Positions 1-11,923 of a stretch of 64,000 bases of DNA are shown one piece after another; position 1 is the stretch's first letter; every line of letters starts with the position of its first letter. The position numbers were made by a program, and so were the translations under genes. The notes beneath the pieces are model-generated. The model did no database searches and was not told where the DNA came from. It saw only the letters and a program-made list of their open reading frames with translations. Source of the DNA: Fusarium oxysporum f. sp. lycopersici 4287 (lineage: Eukaryota; Ascomycota; Sordariomycetes; Hypocreales; Nectriaceae); assembly GCF_000149955.1 (NCBI RefSeq), contig NC_030986.1, positions 2,568,523 to 2,632,522 of the forward strand. The letters run 5' to 3'.

Positions 1-2
1 CA

Positions 3-765
3 ATCTCGCGATACTGTTACGAGCTACCAAAGGGTATCGTTGAAGATTTGGAGAAACAAGGCTCTCCTGGATCTTCGGAGCTGTCTGAGAGTGACCCTTC
101 AACTGTCATCAAAATATTAGCGCCAGAAAGTGAAGCAAATACTTCGACGGAAACCGAGTCTATGACAGCAATTGCCTTCGATGGCGAGTTTGGACTTCCC
201 TAGAACCTTGCTGTGGCCTTGGGGGCAGAAGAAGCTGCGCTGAGCCCGTCGAACTTGGAAGGTCACGCTGAAGCAGTGGGAGAAGAAAGCATCAGAAAGA
301 TTCAACAGCTCGGAGAAGGCGGTACGACTATGACGGCCTTGGCTGACTTCGTCCATTTATTGTCCTTCGTTAATAGCCGAAAGTAGATCTTGGGGTCCGA
401 GATGTTGACCCATCAGCTGTCGTTGACGAATTCCTCCGTTCACTCATCTTACTGTTCTGTGATAAAACGTCAACCTCGACCTCAACGGCGATCTGCCGCT
501 CGCAGATGCCATTGTCCACGCGTACCGAATTGCAGAAGCGATCGCACGTGGCCTTTTCCGGGAAGCGTTGGTCAGTAACAACACAAAGGGCCAACATCCC
601 GCGTGGTCGTCATGGAGCAGTCTTTGGCACCTGGAAACGAGGGCTGCATGTTTGGCCGCCTCAGAACACCCGAGCAGGTTAAGGAGGAACCTCGAATTTA
701 ATGACAATGGAATGCCATCAAGACAGCACAGGCTTATTCAACAGGCTGAACAGAATGAGACATAA
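3..765 (+). pseudogene. Decayed 3' part of an unrecognised protein gene (left edge)
   Basis: The third forward frame is open from the window edge and reads as ordinary protein, but meets TAG at 201-203 and again at 384-386. Protein-like reading then moves to another frame at about 386-470 (around DPSAVVDEFLRSLILLFCDK) and to a third from about 481 (around LPLADAIVHAYRIAEAI), ending at 763-765. At least two stops and two frame changes are therefore needed to read it as one gene. The stretch with FC, then LP-AI-AY, loosely resembles the C-terminal part of the family A gene at 23641, so it could be a distant relic of that family. No known domain is recognised. It could instead be the end of one gene followed by unrelated open frames. 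Confidence 0.35.
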
Positions 766-1280
766 GATAGGTAGATTAGAGAAGTCTTATAGACCTGACA
801 GGGGGTTTGACGATTGGCAGATTTAAGCCGGCAGTTCTGTCTAGATTTTCTTCCTAGGACAATGGAAGGCGTAGCTATTGGAGAATGAAACGCTTTTAGG
901 GTTTATATATATACCCAGACGGAACTACACGATCATAACAGCAGGTTATGATGGCCATTGAAAGCATTACGGCTTAACCTCGTAGCATTTTTTCTGTCAC
1001 GATCTCTAAAGTCACTCAAGGGCGATGTAGTTATCGGTAGGTTTGACTAAGGTCCCAAAGTAGGTAAGGTAGGTCTGCATAGGTACCTTAATACAGGGTC
1101 GGTGGCTTTGGAAGCCGCTACTTATCCGCCATTGGCCGAATGACGCCAGCCCCGGTATAGTAATGACCCCTCCAACTCGCTTTCTATTGGAGCCCTGGGG
1201 CTCAGCGTTTCGGTTCCTGGCTGATTGTCTCTACCACACCGTCATACCTCGTCAACCTTAACCATCACAAGCCATCCATC
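766..1280. other. Intergenic; upstream region of the PITH gene
   Basis: No supported gene. The last 80 bases before the start at 1281 are pyrimidine-rich, as expected for a fungal promoter or leader. Nothing else stands out. Confidence 0.4.
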
Positions 1281-2461
1281 ATGTCGCAGAACTCAGTCGT
1301 CACTATAGACTCGAAGCGTCACTTCGACTCGGTCCTCAAGTCGTCACGCATAGTCATCGCTGACTGTAAGTATATCCTATCAAATTTACGATCCTTGCGG
1401 TAGTTCTAGAGATACCCCGCCATCCCAGTCAACTTATCCTGCGATGCGACCTATCATTCCCTTCTCACAAATGATGATGATAAAAGCTAACGAATGATTC
1501 TTTCAAGTTTACGCCGATTGGTCTGACTCTTCCAACCAGATCGCTCCTATCTACGAAAGATTCGCCAAAGACGTAGCGCAGCCGAATCTCATCACGTTGG
1601 GTCAAGGTTAACAGCGACAACCAACCAGAGCTCTCGCAAGAATACAAAATTACAGACCTGCCAACCTTCATCGTTTTTGCAGATGGAAAGCAGGTCGACC
1701 AGGTCCAGGGGGCCGATCCTCAGAAACTTAGGGATACGCTCATGAAAATACCTGCCTTGGCTGCTTCGCTCAATGAGAAGACCGCCAGAGAAAACGCTGG
1801 CTCGGCCAGCGGTGGTCCCAGCTGGAAGGGTATGGAAGCTCCACGAGGCTACAACGACATCACCGACCAAATAGAACTCCGTGATCTGGAGGTTCTCAAC
1901 GCGGATGAGAACGCCGGGACTGTTCGAGTTCTCTTCGATGGTTCCAAGCCAAGCGGTCTCGGTAACAGCAAGGGAACCTCCAAGGACTACGTGCAGAGCG
2001 GTGCAGATGACCAGCTGCTTTTGTACATCCCTTTCCAGTCCATTGTCAAACTCCACACTCTCCAGGTCAGTTTATTGGCCCTTCACGTTGCACCAAGTCC
2101 GACACTGACTGACTGCGTATAACAGCTCACTTCCCTCCCTCCCAAGGACGACGAAGACGTGATGAGGCCCGGCAACATTCACCTGTATATCAACCGCACT
2201 CATAACCTCGACTTCAACGAAGCCGACGATACCGAACCAACACAGGCTATCGAGATTTCTCCCGAGGATTGGAACGAGGAGGGAACAGTGAGCCTGAGCT
2301 TGCGATATGTGAAATTCCAGAAGACATCGAGTCTTGTGATCTACGTTCAGCAGGGTGAGGGTGATGGAGAGACTGTTCGTCTCGACAGAGTGAGACTCAT
2401 TGGAGAAGCTGGAGCCAAGCGAGAGATGGGCAAGCTTCAGAAGGTGGGAGAGGACGAGTAA
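1281..2461 (+). CDS. Thioredoxin-like/PITH protein (TXNL1 type), frameshifted and lacking CxxC
   Basis: TXNL1-family proteins join an N-terminal thioredoxin fold to a C-terminal PITH domain that docks on the 26S proteasome. Here exon 1 (1281-1365) and intron 1 (1366-1507) lead into a thioredoxin-like stretch with FYADW, and DLPTFIVF further on. Where the family has WCGPC the sequence reads WSDSS, so both redox cysteines are absent. At about 1606 the frame changes: exon 2 would end at TAA 1609, but the next frame continues the expected protein (VNSDNQPELSQEYKI). No GT-AG pair explains the shift, so one extra base is the simplest reading. The PITH half is intact, with intron 2 at 2066-2125 and stop at 2459-2461. 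This may be a dying gene, a PITH-only protein made from a downstream start, or a sequence error. Confidence 0.7.
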
Positions 2462-3716
2462 GGTTTCTCTAGTAGGAGTCCTGTGGTTCGCAATGGAATA
2501 TCGGCGCATTTTCTTTGTGCCTTAGCATGCATTAAAACATAGCCTCGACAGGGAACAGGTAATAGGAGTTTAGGAGCAAAAGGCGATCAAATAAGACCGC
2601 CCAGTCAGATAGACACAGTTTTAACTCCCCCATTGTACAGTTCTGCAATTGTTGATTCTGTTCTCTCCAACTTCCATGATCGAACGGGATACTGACGTAA
2701 GTCTTACACATACATGTCACGGGATAGAAATTTTGATATGTCCTGCCTCCCAACCACGACTAAGATGTGTGAAAACACCAAAACCAGACGATGGTAGGGC
2801 GGGCCTGCAATTATGATTGATCTGGGGCATAACTGACGCTGCGATTACATCCACGGAAACAAGGATTCGAGCAACACGGGTATAAAAATTTCATGTTATG
2901 CCAGCCGCACGAAGAAGAAAAGAAGAAAAGAAAAGCTCTGCTTCGACGACGCGTTCGAGATTTTAAGCCGCTGAATCTGAGCATGGTCCGTGCGTATCTT
3001 ACTCGGTTAAAAATCGTTCCGATCTCCGGGCGGATCAGCTGTAGGGTAACAGAACGCAAAGGGTGAAGTGTACAGGGTGATCATGATGTGTGCCATATCG
3101 ATATATTGACGTGTGATCATGATACCTTCTCTTGATTCTGTATGACCCGGGTGGTATGTACATAACTTCTTTGAATGGCGCGCACATGCTCGCTAGACAG
3201 TGTCGAGCTCTTTGTTGTCGGGCTTGATGATATCAACCACTGTGGCCATGATGAAGACATACCGGCTGCCAAGTCCACATCATGTCATGATGAGAATTCG
3301 ATGGGCATCATACCGATGATCGGAAATTCGTGGGAATAAACATCATAAGATTCGTCGCCATGATTACTTCCTGTATTGTCCGTCATCATCAACTGATTCG
3401 CGTGCGGACACGGGATGGAACCCCGCGATTCGTGCAAAAACGACCCTTTAAGCTTCATGATCTGCCACTGTGGTTTACGTTATGCCACACATCAACCGGG
3501 CCGGAAGATTCGAGCCACATGAAGCTTATAGAAAAGCGCCGCTATAGATTATGGGGTGATTAAAGTGCGGCACCAGCTGCAACTCTACTCTAGCATTATG
3601 AGAACGCTCGTCACTCGCACGCCTACAACGCACAAGCAACTCAATTTCTTGAAGCCTGCGGGGTTCAAAACGAGAAAACTGTCTGTACTGTCCTACAGTG
3701 GAGAATATAATCCGCC
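2462..3716. other. Intergenic, no gene seen
   Basis: About 1.25 kb with only short, non-protein-like open frames. It holds several TCATGAT-type palindromic words near 3080-3330 but no gene or RNA that I can support. Confidence 0.4.
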
Positions 3717-4626
3717 ATGGGCTTTGTTGCTTTCAACAACTTACCAGCCGAGATTCGGTCTATGGTCTGGGCATACGCCCTACCAGAGCCTCGAGTATAC
3801 GAGATTCTTGACACGCCATTTTCAACGCTCAAGACCCCGGCCTCTACAGGGCTCATGTTCTCCAGCAGCTCGCATGATGCGCCCCCTGTACTGGCAGCCG
3901 TATGCAGAGAGTCCCGTGCCTTCGTGCTTCGTCGCTACCGGCCACTAACACTCTCCGACACAATCAAGTACATCGACCCAAGCCGAGATATAATTCTGCT
4001 TCAGCCTTACCTCTTGATCAAAAGGCTATTGAGGACTCTTCATTTCTCTCGCAGAGGTGGACTTCATGAAGAGAGACCTGCGCCAAGTGGCATTTGGGAC
4101 ATCCTATGGATTCAGCACTGGTATCTACCACCCCATACTAAGCGGCAAAGTATCCAAAAACAATATGAAAACGCTTGTGAAAAAGCTCGCAAGGTTCTCC
4201 AAATTAGGGAAAGTTTTATTTGTTGTTCATGAGGAATTCAAGTGTGTCATCTCAAATCCCCACAGAGCGGAGTCACAACTTGAGCTGCAGCTTTTATCCA
4301 GCAGCTTTGTGAAGTCCCAAGAAGATGACCAGTCACGGACTGCTTGGCATTTTCGTCGGAACGAGATACTATATTATCCTCTTCACTTTGAAGAAGAGGT
4401 GGAAGAGGACGAGCCTGACATAGAAAAGTCTGTGTTAGATGGTGAGGATGACGACGTGGAGCTGAACCGCAAGCCGACGAACGATGATTGGAGACGATTC
4501 AAAAGACGATTCCTGAAAGCTGTACATTCAATACTGATGAGAGAGCTACTAGAAAAGCCAAGACGAGAGCACCTTCCTTTCCTGATCGAAGGCGCAAGTC
4601 TCCTATGGAGATATGAAGCATCATAA
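3717..4626 (+). pseudogene. 2EXR (F-box-like) domain protein with one frameshift
   Basis: The first part carries the 2EXR signature of fungal F-box-like proteins: FNNLPAEIRSMVWAYALP, then a PPVLAAVCRESR motif and a YIDPSRDIILL segment. The reading frame (3717 onward) then gives way to another frame around 4035-4050. That frame continues naturally as a second half (VDFMKRDLRQVAFGTSYG onward) with an acidic region of E and D residues near 4395-4470 and a stop at 4624-4626. A TTCTCTCGCAG sequence just before the junction looks like a 3' splice site, but no 5' site gives a sensible intron without deleting conserved 2EXR residues. A single-base indel is therefore more likely. Such proteins are expanded in filamentous fungi and mostly uncharacterised. 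A second, more decayed 2EXR gene lies at 32892-33867. Confidence 0.6.
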
Positions 4627-6545
4627 ACGGAATTTCCCAGCGCCACAGGATCATCACCAGGATATTACGACTCAAGCGTTGGACTTGCGCCCGTTGTAAC
4701 GACGTTAAATGCCGATCATTTGGGCTATTTGAGTCTGGATTCAAGGGACCAGTCGTTGTGTTGACACTATCTGGAGCACTGCCATCTTGGGTGCTTCGAT
4801 TTGTGTGTGTATGTGTGTGTATGTGTGCGGAACAACACATCAACTAATGACGGCAGATATCCGCACCTACAGACGCGTTCTCGGCCGGGCTATGCAGTGA
4901 TGTGAGGCATCCCTAACCTCTTGTGGTCCCAGTACGCGCGCCCTGCATTGGCGTCAAGGCTGCCATGAGTTAAAAGAGCCTCTGGCAAGTTCCGAGCGAA
5001 AAGCTTGGTATTCGGTAGTGGTTGATGGTGGCGCCCGGCATACGGATGCACAGACTAGCGGTTCAATTATGGGAATTGTCTGAGTGTATGGCGTTTTCGA
5101 GAAGGGACTGTCCCTATTGTGGAAGTTTTGAGAGGACATACAAAACAAGTTTGTCTCGTTTCCCCTCGGTAGATGTTCTCCCACATCCTGATCGGGAGTT
5201 CATAGCAAATATGATTGGCTGAGCTACAAATGCACTATCTTTTTGCATGGATTGCTTCATGAATTGCCAATAAGAGTTAAGGCGCAAGACGCTGCTGGGA
5301 CCATGCAGTAGAGTTTCTACGCATGAAACATGCTGGCATTTGCTCTTTGAAATGAAACATCTTCTGCTCACACTTCTGAGGCATTCAATGCATAATAGCC
5401 AGAGAACTCTCGTTGAATTTCGATCCCTGGATATTTTCTAGAAGAGGACCCTTGAAGAACAAGGACAAACTTCGATGGCCAGCGAAGCTAGCTGGCATTG
5501 GCTTTCGGTAAGGTCACCGAGCTGGGACTTCACCCCTGTTGAAGCGCTTGACTTCAATTGGATTAAATTTACGGTGCGCTCGGACTTATCGATATCTATC
5601 ATCGAAGAAGTGGATTTAAGCTCATCAAAACGTGCAGTAGTAGCTTCAGTTGACCACTTAAACGATGACGTCTCTTCGCCAACTTCACTAGGCTCATCTC
5701 CAAGATGCAGGTTTCTTTGCAGTACATACACGAATAACCACGACAGTCACAAATCTCCAAAACTCGAATTCGCCTAATACGCCACCATTAAATGATAACG
5801 AGCTTGTTTTGACACCAAACGGCAGAATGACCTTGGTATCGTCTACAGTGGCTTGAGCACGGTTGCATTGGCACCAATAGCCAATATCGCGGCGGTCCGA
5901 CAGTTTTCGGGGCGTATACCAATGAGGTCATCACCATTGTCATTCACACAACAATAGCTGCAAAACTTGCGTTATAGTAAATGCCGGGGCATGGTTCTGT
6001 GGGTCTCTGCGTGTCAGGAAATCTACATGTTACATATTCTCCTCAATCGGAAAAGGAGGCTGGACGGATTTAACATGATCGCTGGTGAGGCTGTCAACTT
6101 TGACACCATTTCTGCAGCTCGCACCAGGAACAAGCAGAAAATCCACTGTATTCGAGACCAAAAACACGCAAAATAGACTCCCGACCATGGCCGGAACCAG
6201 CCTAGGCCAGGCCCAATATGCAGGGAACTAAGTCATCCAATCAGATTGAACCGGCGCCGAACCCTTCTTAACGGGTTCATATGCCGGGCATCAAAGACTA
6301 AAGACCACGGAGGAGGCGCCTTTGACAAGTTGAGTCCCCGTTCGCCATGCACAGTCAACGGTCCGGCATGCCGTTGCCGATACATTACCGTGAGGCTCTA
6401 TGCGGAGGTTGTTGTGCTTTCTATTACCACCACTATTGTCGATACTATCGTCACTGTTGCCGTGCAAGCTGAGCAACTCCCACTGGGCTTGTTGGCCCCC
6501 TGGCTCTCCCCTGTTATATCATATCCCACTTCATGATAAGTTATC
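4627..6545. other. Intergenic with possible old coding debris
   Basis: Contains a TG-rich microsatellite at about 4800-4830. Around 5475-5770 a forward open frame has an SWHWLSV motif that faintly recalls the region after a HET domain, but frames break often and I do not call a gene. The stretch 6240-6545 is the probable promoter and leader of the Clr5 gene. Confidence 0.35.
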
Positions 6546-8097
6546 ATGTCGTCTCTTCTGCCAGTCTTGGCCCCCCGGCTTCCGGGCTGTCCGCCGGCGG
6601 TAGATGACAGGACCTACACAAAGGAGCACACAGAGGAGGAGTGGGAGAGTATGCGCAACGTCATCAGGAAGCTATATATTCAGGAAAATCGAAAGCTGAA
6701 CGAGACTATGGCAATCCTTCAGGCCAGATATGGTTTCGCAGCAACGTGAGTGGGGATCCACGCATGTGGTGCCAGCAAGGTCCAAAAACTGATTCGTCTT
6801 TCAAAGGGAGCAGATGTTCAAGAAGCGTTTAAAGAAATGGGGCTTAAGAAAACGTACATATCGGAAAGGTCAACCTGGCTCTGCAGCTTCCACTCCTCTG
6901 GATACTACTGAATGTTCCGGGACGAGTACATTTGACGAACAAAGCTCATCCTCATCCTCAGCCTCTCCAGAGGAGCACCAAGATGATCCAACTACGTCTA
7001 TGGCTCTGATACAGCCATCAAATACTGGCCCCTACTCTGATTTGGAACAGGTTCTCGGCGGCGTCTTCAACTGGAGTCAATCCAAACTAGAAATCTTTCC
7101 TGTCATGTCAGATCCTATGTCAGAATACCTAGCAACCCCAAACTCCCCCCCTATCCGAGACAGTCGTACAATGTACCGCATTTTCGAGCTTGTTTTCGAC
7201 CTTTGGTTCCACGGAAAGGGTGACCTTGCTGGTATGGCTGCACGAAGAGGGTTTTACGTGCTCGAATTTGTGTTGAGCGATGATCACCCCGACCTTATCT
7301 GGCATGTGCTAGATACAATCTACGATATGGTGGACCGAGGCCATCTTCGACTTTTGGCCCTTTTCTTGGATCATGCTACAATACTCGCGAAACGACAGCT
7401 GCCTGCTCAACACCCGCTCCTCCTTATTCTCCAACAGCTTCGCTACTGCGATTATCAATCAGATGAGGGAAGGAAATACTTGTGTCATCTGTTGCGCCAA
7501 GCCTGGCTACGGAATGTTAATCTCTTGGGCCAACATATCGAAACATCGGATTCCCATCGACTCTGGCTTTACGAACAACTAATTTGGGATGGGAGAACAC
7601 GCCTCCGTAGGGAAAGCGAACTTGGCAAGCGGCAAGATGCGATGTATCAGGCCCTAGAGAGGATGGCTGAAGCACAGAGTCAGACCTCATCTTCAACCGA
7701 TGCGGATCAGTTACGAGTCGAAGCATTGCGACTTGAGTTCACACAGATGGATGTTGGTGACAAGAAGAAGGCTGAGGAGCTAGCCATCAATTTACTCGAT
7801 CTTACCAGAACCGAACAAGGACCCAGATCCAACGATCGATTTCACGCATACGCATGCAAGATGCTGGCTCGAGTACAGGAATCGAGGCAGGAATGGGACA
7901 CGGCCGAACAGAACCTACGGCATGCCATTTCGAAAAGAGAGGTAGCGCACGGTGCGAACAACAACCTGCGAGTCATCCGTGATATGTGGGTGCTGGCAGC
8001 GCATTATCAGAAAGCTGGGCGACAAGCAGACGCCAACAAGATCACAGCTGATGCGTTATCGAGAGCCCAGAGATACTTGGAGCAGGATGTCGAATAA
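6546..8097 (+). CDS. Clr5-domain protein with helical C-terminal region
   Basis: Two exons, 6546-6745 and 6807-8097, separated by an intron starting GTGAGT, give about 496 residues ending in TAA. The Clr5 domain spans roughly residues 27-95 and crosses the intron: EEWESMRNVIRKLYIQENRK, then ARYGFAAT, EQMFKKRLKKWGLRK. Clr5 domains are named after a fission yeast heterochromatin factor and are common as N-terminal domains in filamentous fungi, where most members are uncharacterised. A low-complexity serine-rich linker follows (about 110-135). The rest is helical, with TPR-like repeats near the C-terminus (HAYACKMLARVQES onward). It probably acts in the nucleus, but that is inference from the domain. 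The seamless join across the intron supports this start and splice. Confidence 0.85.
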
Positions 8098-8610
8098 TCA
8101 ATATCATCAATGTACCGTTCAGGAGTTATGTGTATAAAATGGGGTGGTTCGGAACAAAGCTATTAGGTTTTGGGCGTCATGGCATAAGATACGGGGGCGT
8201 CGAGAATTGGCATATGATTCATTCATGAGTAATTTCCACGGCAGTTACTCAGCGAGTAAAGTTTCTGGTTTGTCGCGAAAGAAAAGCACAGCGATGATTA
8301 GGAGTATTTGATATCTTCCTTGAGAAGACATTGGTTGGAGTTCTAGTTTGAGATACCCAACGTTCCATGAAGCGAATTGAAGTTGAAGAAGTTGATTTGA
8401 TTGGATCGCCACATTGACGCAGGCACCGCCACAATGACGTTGACACTTCCGCCCTGGGATAGTCGTCTATAGCCTTGATTCAACAACACTCGCATTACAT
8501 ACCAACCTACCACCTGCGACTTGGCATATTCTCGCGAGGAAAATTGTAGACCTTTCGCTCGTTAGAATCGACTCTAATTTTATTGTCTTTTGTAAAGACC
8601 TTTGTATTAC
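8098..8610. other. Intergenic gap between the Clr5 and J-domain genes
   Basis: About 510 bp holding the 3' end of one gene and the promoter of the next. No gene seen. Confidence 0.4.
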
Positions 8611-8625
8611 ATGAACTCATCATGA
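8611..8625 (+). promoter_or_regulatory. Short upstream ORF overlapping the J-domain start
   Basis: An ATG at 8611 opens a four-codon reading frame whose TGA (8623-8625) overlaps the main ATG (8622-8624) as ATGA. If the mRNA starts upstream of 8611, ribosomes would have to leak past this ATG or reinitiate. The transcript start is not known, so its use is inferred. Confidence 0.4.
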
Positions 8626-9446
8626 CTGCTGGAGCTCCCCCGAACTACTGTGAGCTGCCATCATGACCCCACTACATGTGAATGCGCCAGAGTGAAAACT
8701 GACTAGAACTTTATGTAGATGCCATTCTCGAGGTCTCTGATACTGCAACCACTCAGCAAATCCGAGATGCTTACAAGCGGTATGTCACTTTTGCTTTGTA
8801 GTCTCGACTCGCGACACAACTAACCCCGGTAATCAGCGCTGCCCTAAAGACGCACCCTGACCGCGTCTCCAATGACTCCCCAGAGCGAGCCGAACGGACA
8901 CGAAAGTTCCAGCTCGTCAACGACGCCTATTACACACTCTCTGACCCTGTACGCCGTCGCGAGTATGATGCTCAGCGCAAACTCTTCAACACCAGCACCC
9001 CTTCAGATCCCTTCGAGGACATTCCTGAGACGGAAACTGAGGGTGGCGCCGCGCCGCGACAGAGCCCTTATTCCTGGGCATGGAACTTCTTCACCAACCA
9101 AGGCCAAGCCCCTGCTCAGGATCGCGAGCAAACCGAGGATGCGCAGTTTAGTGATGTATTCGAGGAGATGATGCGCGAGGAGGGCATGGCCGAGGGCAGG
9201 GATAACCACCCCACTGGCAAGTTCTGGAGTATGGTGGGTGGTGTCAGCGGCGGCGCTCTAGGGTTCATCGTAGCCAATGTGCCAGGTCTTGTCGCAGGAG
9301 CCGTTGCGGGGAACAGACTAGGAGCTGTCCGCGATGCGAAGGGTAAGAGTGTCTACGCTGTATTTCAGGAGCTTCCCCAGGACGACAAGTCAAGGCTGCT
9401 CAGCCAGTTGGCAGCCAAGGTTTTCAGTCATGCTGTTGGTATTTAA
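8622..9446 (+). CDS. J-domain (DnaJ-like) protein
   Basis: Three exons (8622-8649, 8719-8779, 8837-9446) join in frame to about 232 residues. The J domain occupies residues 8-75: NYYAILEVSDTATTQQIRDA, then the HPD tripeptide that stimulates Hsp70 ATPase activity (LKTHPDRVS), then FQLVNDAYYTLSDPVRRREY. A proline- and acid-rich linker follows. Around residues 160-205 is a glycine/alanine-rich hydrophobic stretch (GGVSGGALGFIVANVPGLVAGAVAGN) that resembles a glycine-zipper or membrane hairpin. The protein has no zinc-finger region and no canonical C-terminal substrate domain, so it is a type III (class C) J protein. Its exact Hsp70 partner cannot be told from the sequence. A short upstream ORF overlaps the start codon. 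Confidence 0.88.
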
Positions 9447-10991
9447 GGTCGAGAACCTGGAACGGATCAAGGCTGGGTTTATTGGGCGCTCTCGGAGTTG
9501 GGTCAGTATCGGCAAACAGACGATTTTTAATGAGCCGATGGAAGTTAGTACCTAAGTAGTTTCTCAGGAATACACGTATACAATCGATAATAAAAATTCA
9601 CTGCGCGTACCCATACCGTCCCAGAGAGACTCGTATCATATCGGCTTTCGGACTTGAACGAACACGAACTTTCTGGGCAGAGATATTCATATCTTACCAT
9701 GTGGCTTATGTTATCCAGAATTAGCTTCAATGAACAGTAACTCACTCCCGCTGTAAGTCAACGACAACCAAAGAGATAATGAACACTCAGTTTGGATCAT
9801 AATTTTAGCTGTTTGATGTCTTTTCATGACGTAACGTCTTGTTAGAATAGAAGCATTATACCCAATTGCCCAGTTCTCTGCCTACTTCTGGGCTAATAAA
9901 GCATCCCGAGAACATCGAAGTTTGAAGTGTTAGCACGCAAGGCGCTTCTTTGACAGACCTGGTGCCAGGTGGCACCACTGTCTAAAGCCACAACCTGATA
10001 AGATTCAAAGCCGAATTTGCTCTGGAAAACGTGGCCAACTTGCCGGTTTCCTGGTTTTATTTGCGGAAGTGGTGCCAGAATAGGGATGAGATTCGGAAAA
10101 TATCCTATATTTATCATCAGGCAGTAAAATGATTCTAAGGGTAAGCTAAGGATTAAGAAACTAAGATACTTGGATCTTGTTATAAACGTGATGGGTTATC
10201 TTACTATGCTCATTCAGACTTACTGTATGGAAAGCTTGGCATCTTATTGACCATTAGCTACAAGTTCTCTTCATGGTGGAGTTCAGATCAATAAGTTATA
10301 CCTATAGCTTCATTGAAGTCTCTGCTATTTATTTTAAACACCAATGACTTTGGCTTACTTCCTCTATCACTCGTTCTAGACTGAGCGGTTGCATATGGTA
10401 TTGTCCTCAATGAGATATGGCTCTTGACCTTTCTTTAGACGAAGCGGTGCTCCATATGATAACAGTTTATAATTCTACCACCCTTGCGAGATTCTGGGAC
10501 TTGATTACGACCTTCACAGTATTCATAGACCAGCACAGTTAAGTAGTTCGAATGTCTTTCGGGCACATGAAGGCTCAAGCTTGGGTAAACAAATGCAAGG
10601 GACACAAAACAGACCAGCAAAGGATCCCGCTCACGCTTGTCCATAGTCTGTTGACACGAAATGTACTGTGGTAGTTTGACAACACCAACTCATAATCTTG
10701 GAGCGGCCTATTATCCTATAAAACAACAAATCACTTCTAGTCCAATGCACCATCATGCGCCTCAAGTGCTCCGTATAATGTCTTGGCAAGCTTGTTAACA
10801 TTGATGGAGGACGGTAAAGTGCCATGAAGAAATTCACATACATTTTTGTGCCAAGCTCATAATCCCAACATTTATTCCAACCACGACGTCTTGATTCGAC
10901 GAGCAAACAAGACATTCTCAGTCTTATTACGATATCGAAGCCTCCTCACAGGCTATTAAAATTTGCCCGAAGTACCCAGTGCCTACATAAC
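9447..10991. other. AT-rich intergenic region, possible faint relic
   Basis: About 1.5 kb. A reverse-strand stretch near 10750-10920 reads protein-like in pieces broken by stops, but matches nothing I recognise. No supported gene. Confidence 0.35.
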
Positions 10992-11923
10992 CTATCTTCG
11001 GGGAGGAGGCTGGAATCCAGGCGGTGGGGGACCACCAGGGTTGAACCCGGGAGGAGGGAACTGAGCGCCTCCAGGGAAACCAGCTGGAGGAGGGAAGTTT
11101 CCAGGAAAGCCAGGAGGAGGGGCTTGGAGACTGTTAGAGACTCTTCGAGGGTATCGGGACTGTTTGAACTCACCACCACGGCCGGGAAAACCAGGAGCAC
11201 CAGGGAAGCCGGGGAAACCAGGCGGAGGAGCACCACCAACACCAGCAGCAGGACCCTTATCAATATTAGCAATTAATCAGGTAACTTTAAGGGGAAAAGA
11301 AACACATACTGCGAGGGAGGGAGGGGCAGCTCCTCGGCCAGCAGGACGAGCAACACCAGGGCCAGCGGCCAAAGCAGAAGGAATTCCACCAGGAGCACTC
11401 TTGCCTAGTCGAGCACTAGGATCGGCGGGAGGAGGCGACTCAACGGAGAGGGAGATGATATGGGCGCCTCGAACGATCGTGAGGCCAAGAGTTCGCTTCT
11501 CCTCAGACTCGATGGTCTGGGTAGCTGAACCACTTGCGCCAGGGGCAGAGGGCTTGTTTTGCTTGCGCTTCACGCGCCGAAACTCTTCCGTATCCGCAAG
11601 TACAAGGTTCATGTGCTGAATTCTAGTTAGCCTTGGTCTCAACAATAATGGCTGGAGATGTTGTACCTTATCGAAGGCAAGCATCTGACCGGTCATTGCC
11701 CTTCCATCATTAAGAGTAACCCGCATCCGCCAGTTGATCTGTTCCGTCCTAGTCAGCTTGATTGAACGATCGCAAAGACGTAGCATTCGAGTCGCATGCG
11801 CGTCGGGGTATACGTACGTAACCGGCCTGGGAAAGAGATATGGTTAGCATATCGAGATCAAGCAGCTCAAAACGCGTAAGAGTAGGGGGGTAGACGAACC
11901 ATCTTTCCTTGTTTGTTCGACAT
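10992..11923 (-). CDS. Small nuclear ribonucleoprotein SmB/SmB'
   Basis: SmB is one of the seven Sm ring proteins of spliceosomal snRNPs. Six exons (11900-11923, 11818-11826, 11667-11738, 11310-11615, 11174-11255, 10992-11122, read on the reverse strand) give about 207 residues. Sm motif 1 reads INWRMRVTLNDGRAMTGQML and continues into HMNLVLADTEEFRRVK. Sm motif 2 is KRTLGLTIVRGAHIISLSVE. The tail is rich in PGFP repeats and ends PPPGFQPPPRR, typical of SmB. Exon 2 is only 9 bp. The last intron (11123-11173) is 51 bp, in frame and free of stops, so retention would simply add 17 residues. The gene is divergent from RPL11, about 360 bp apart. Confidence 0.9.

Noticed and set aside
5475..5777. 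Possible remnant of a HET-domain gene (SWHWLSV motif)
   Set aside because: The motif resembles the tryptophan-rich stretch found after HET domains, but no other HET block could be read nearby in any frame.
11123..11173. Reading the SmB tail without removing the 51-bp segment
   Set aside because: The segment begins GTGAGT, has a CTAAC branch site and ends in AG, and its removal restores a continuous PG-rich tail; kept only as a possible retained intron.
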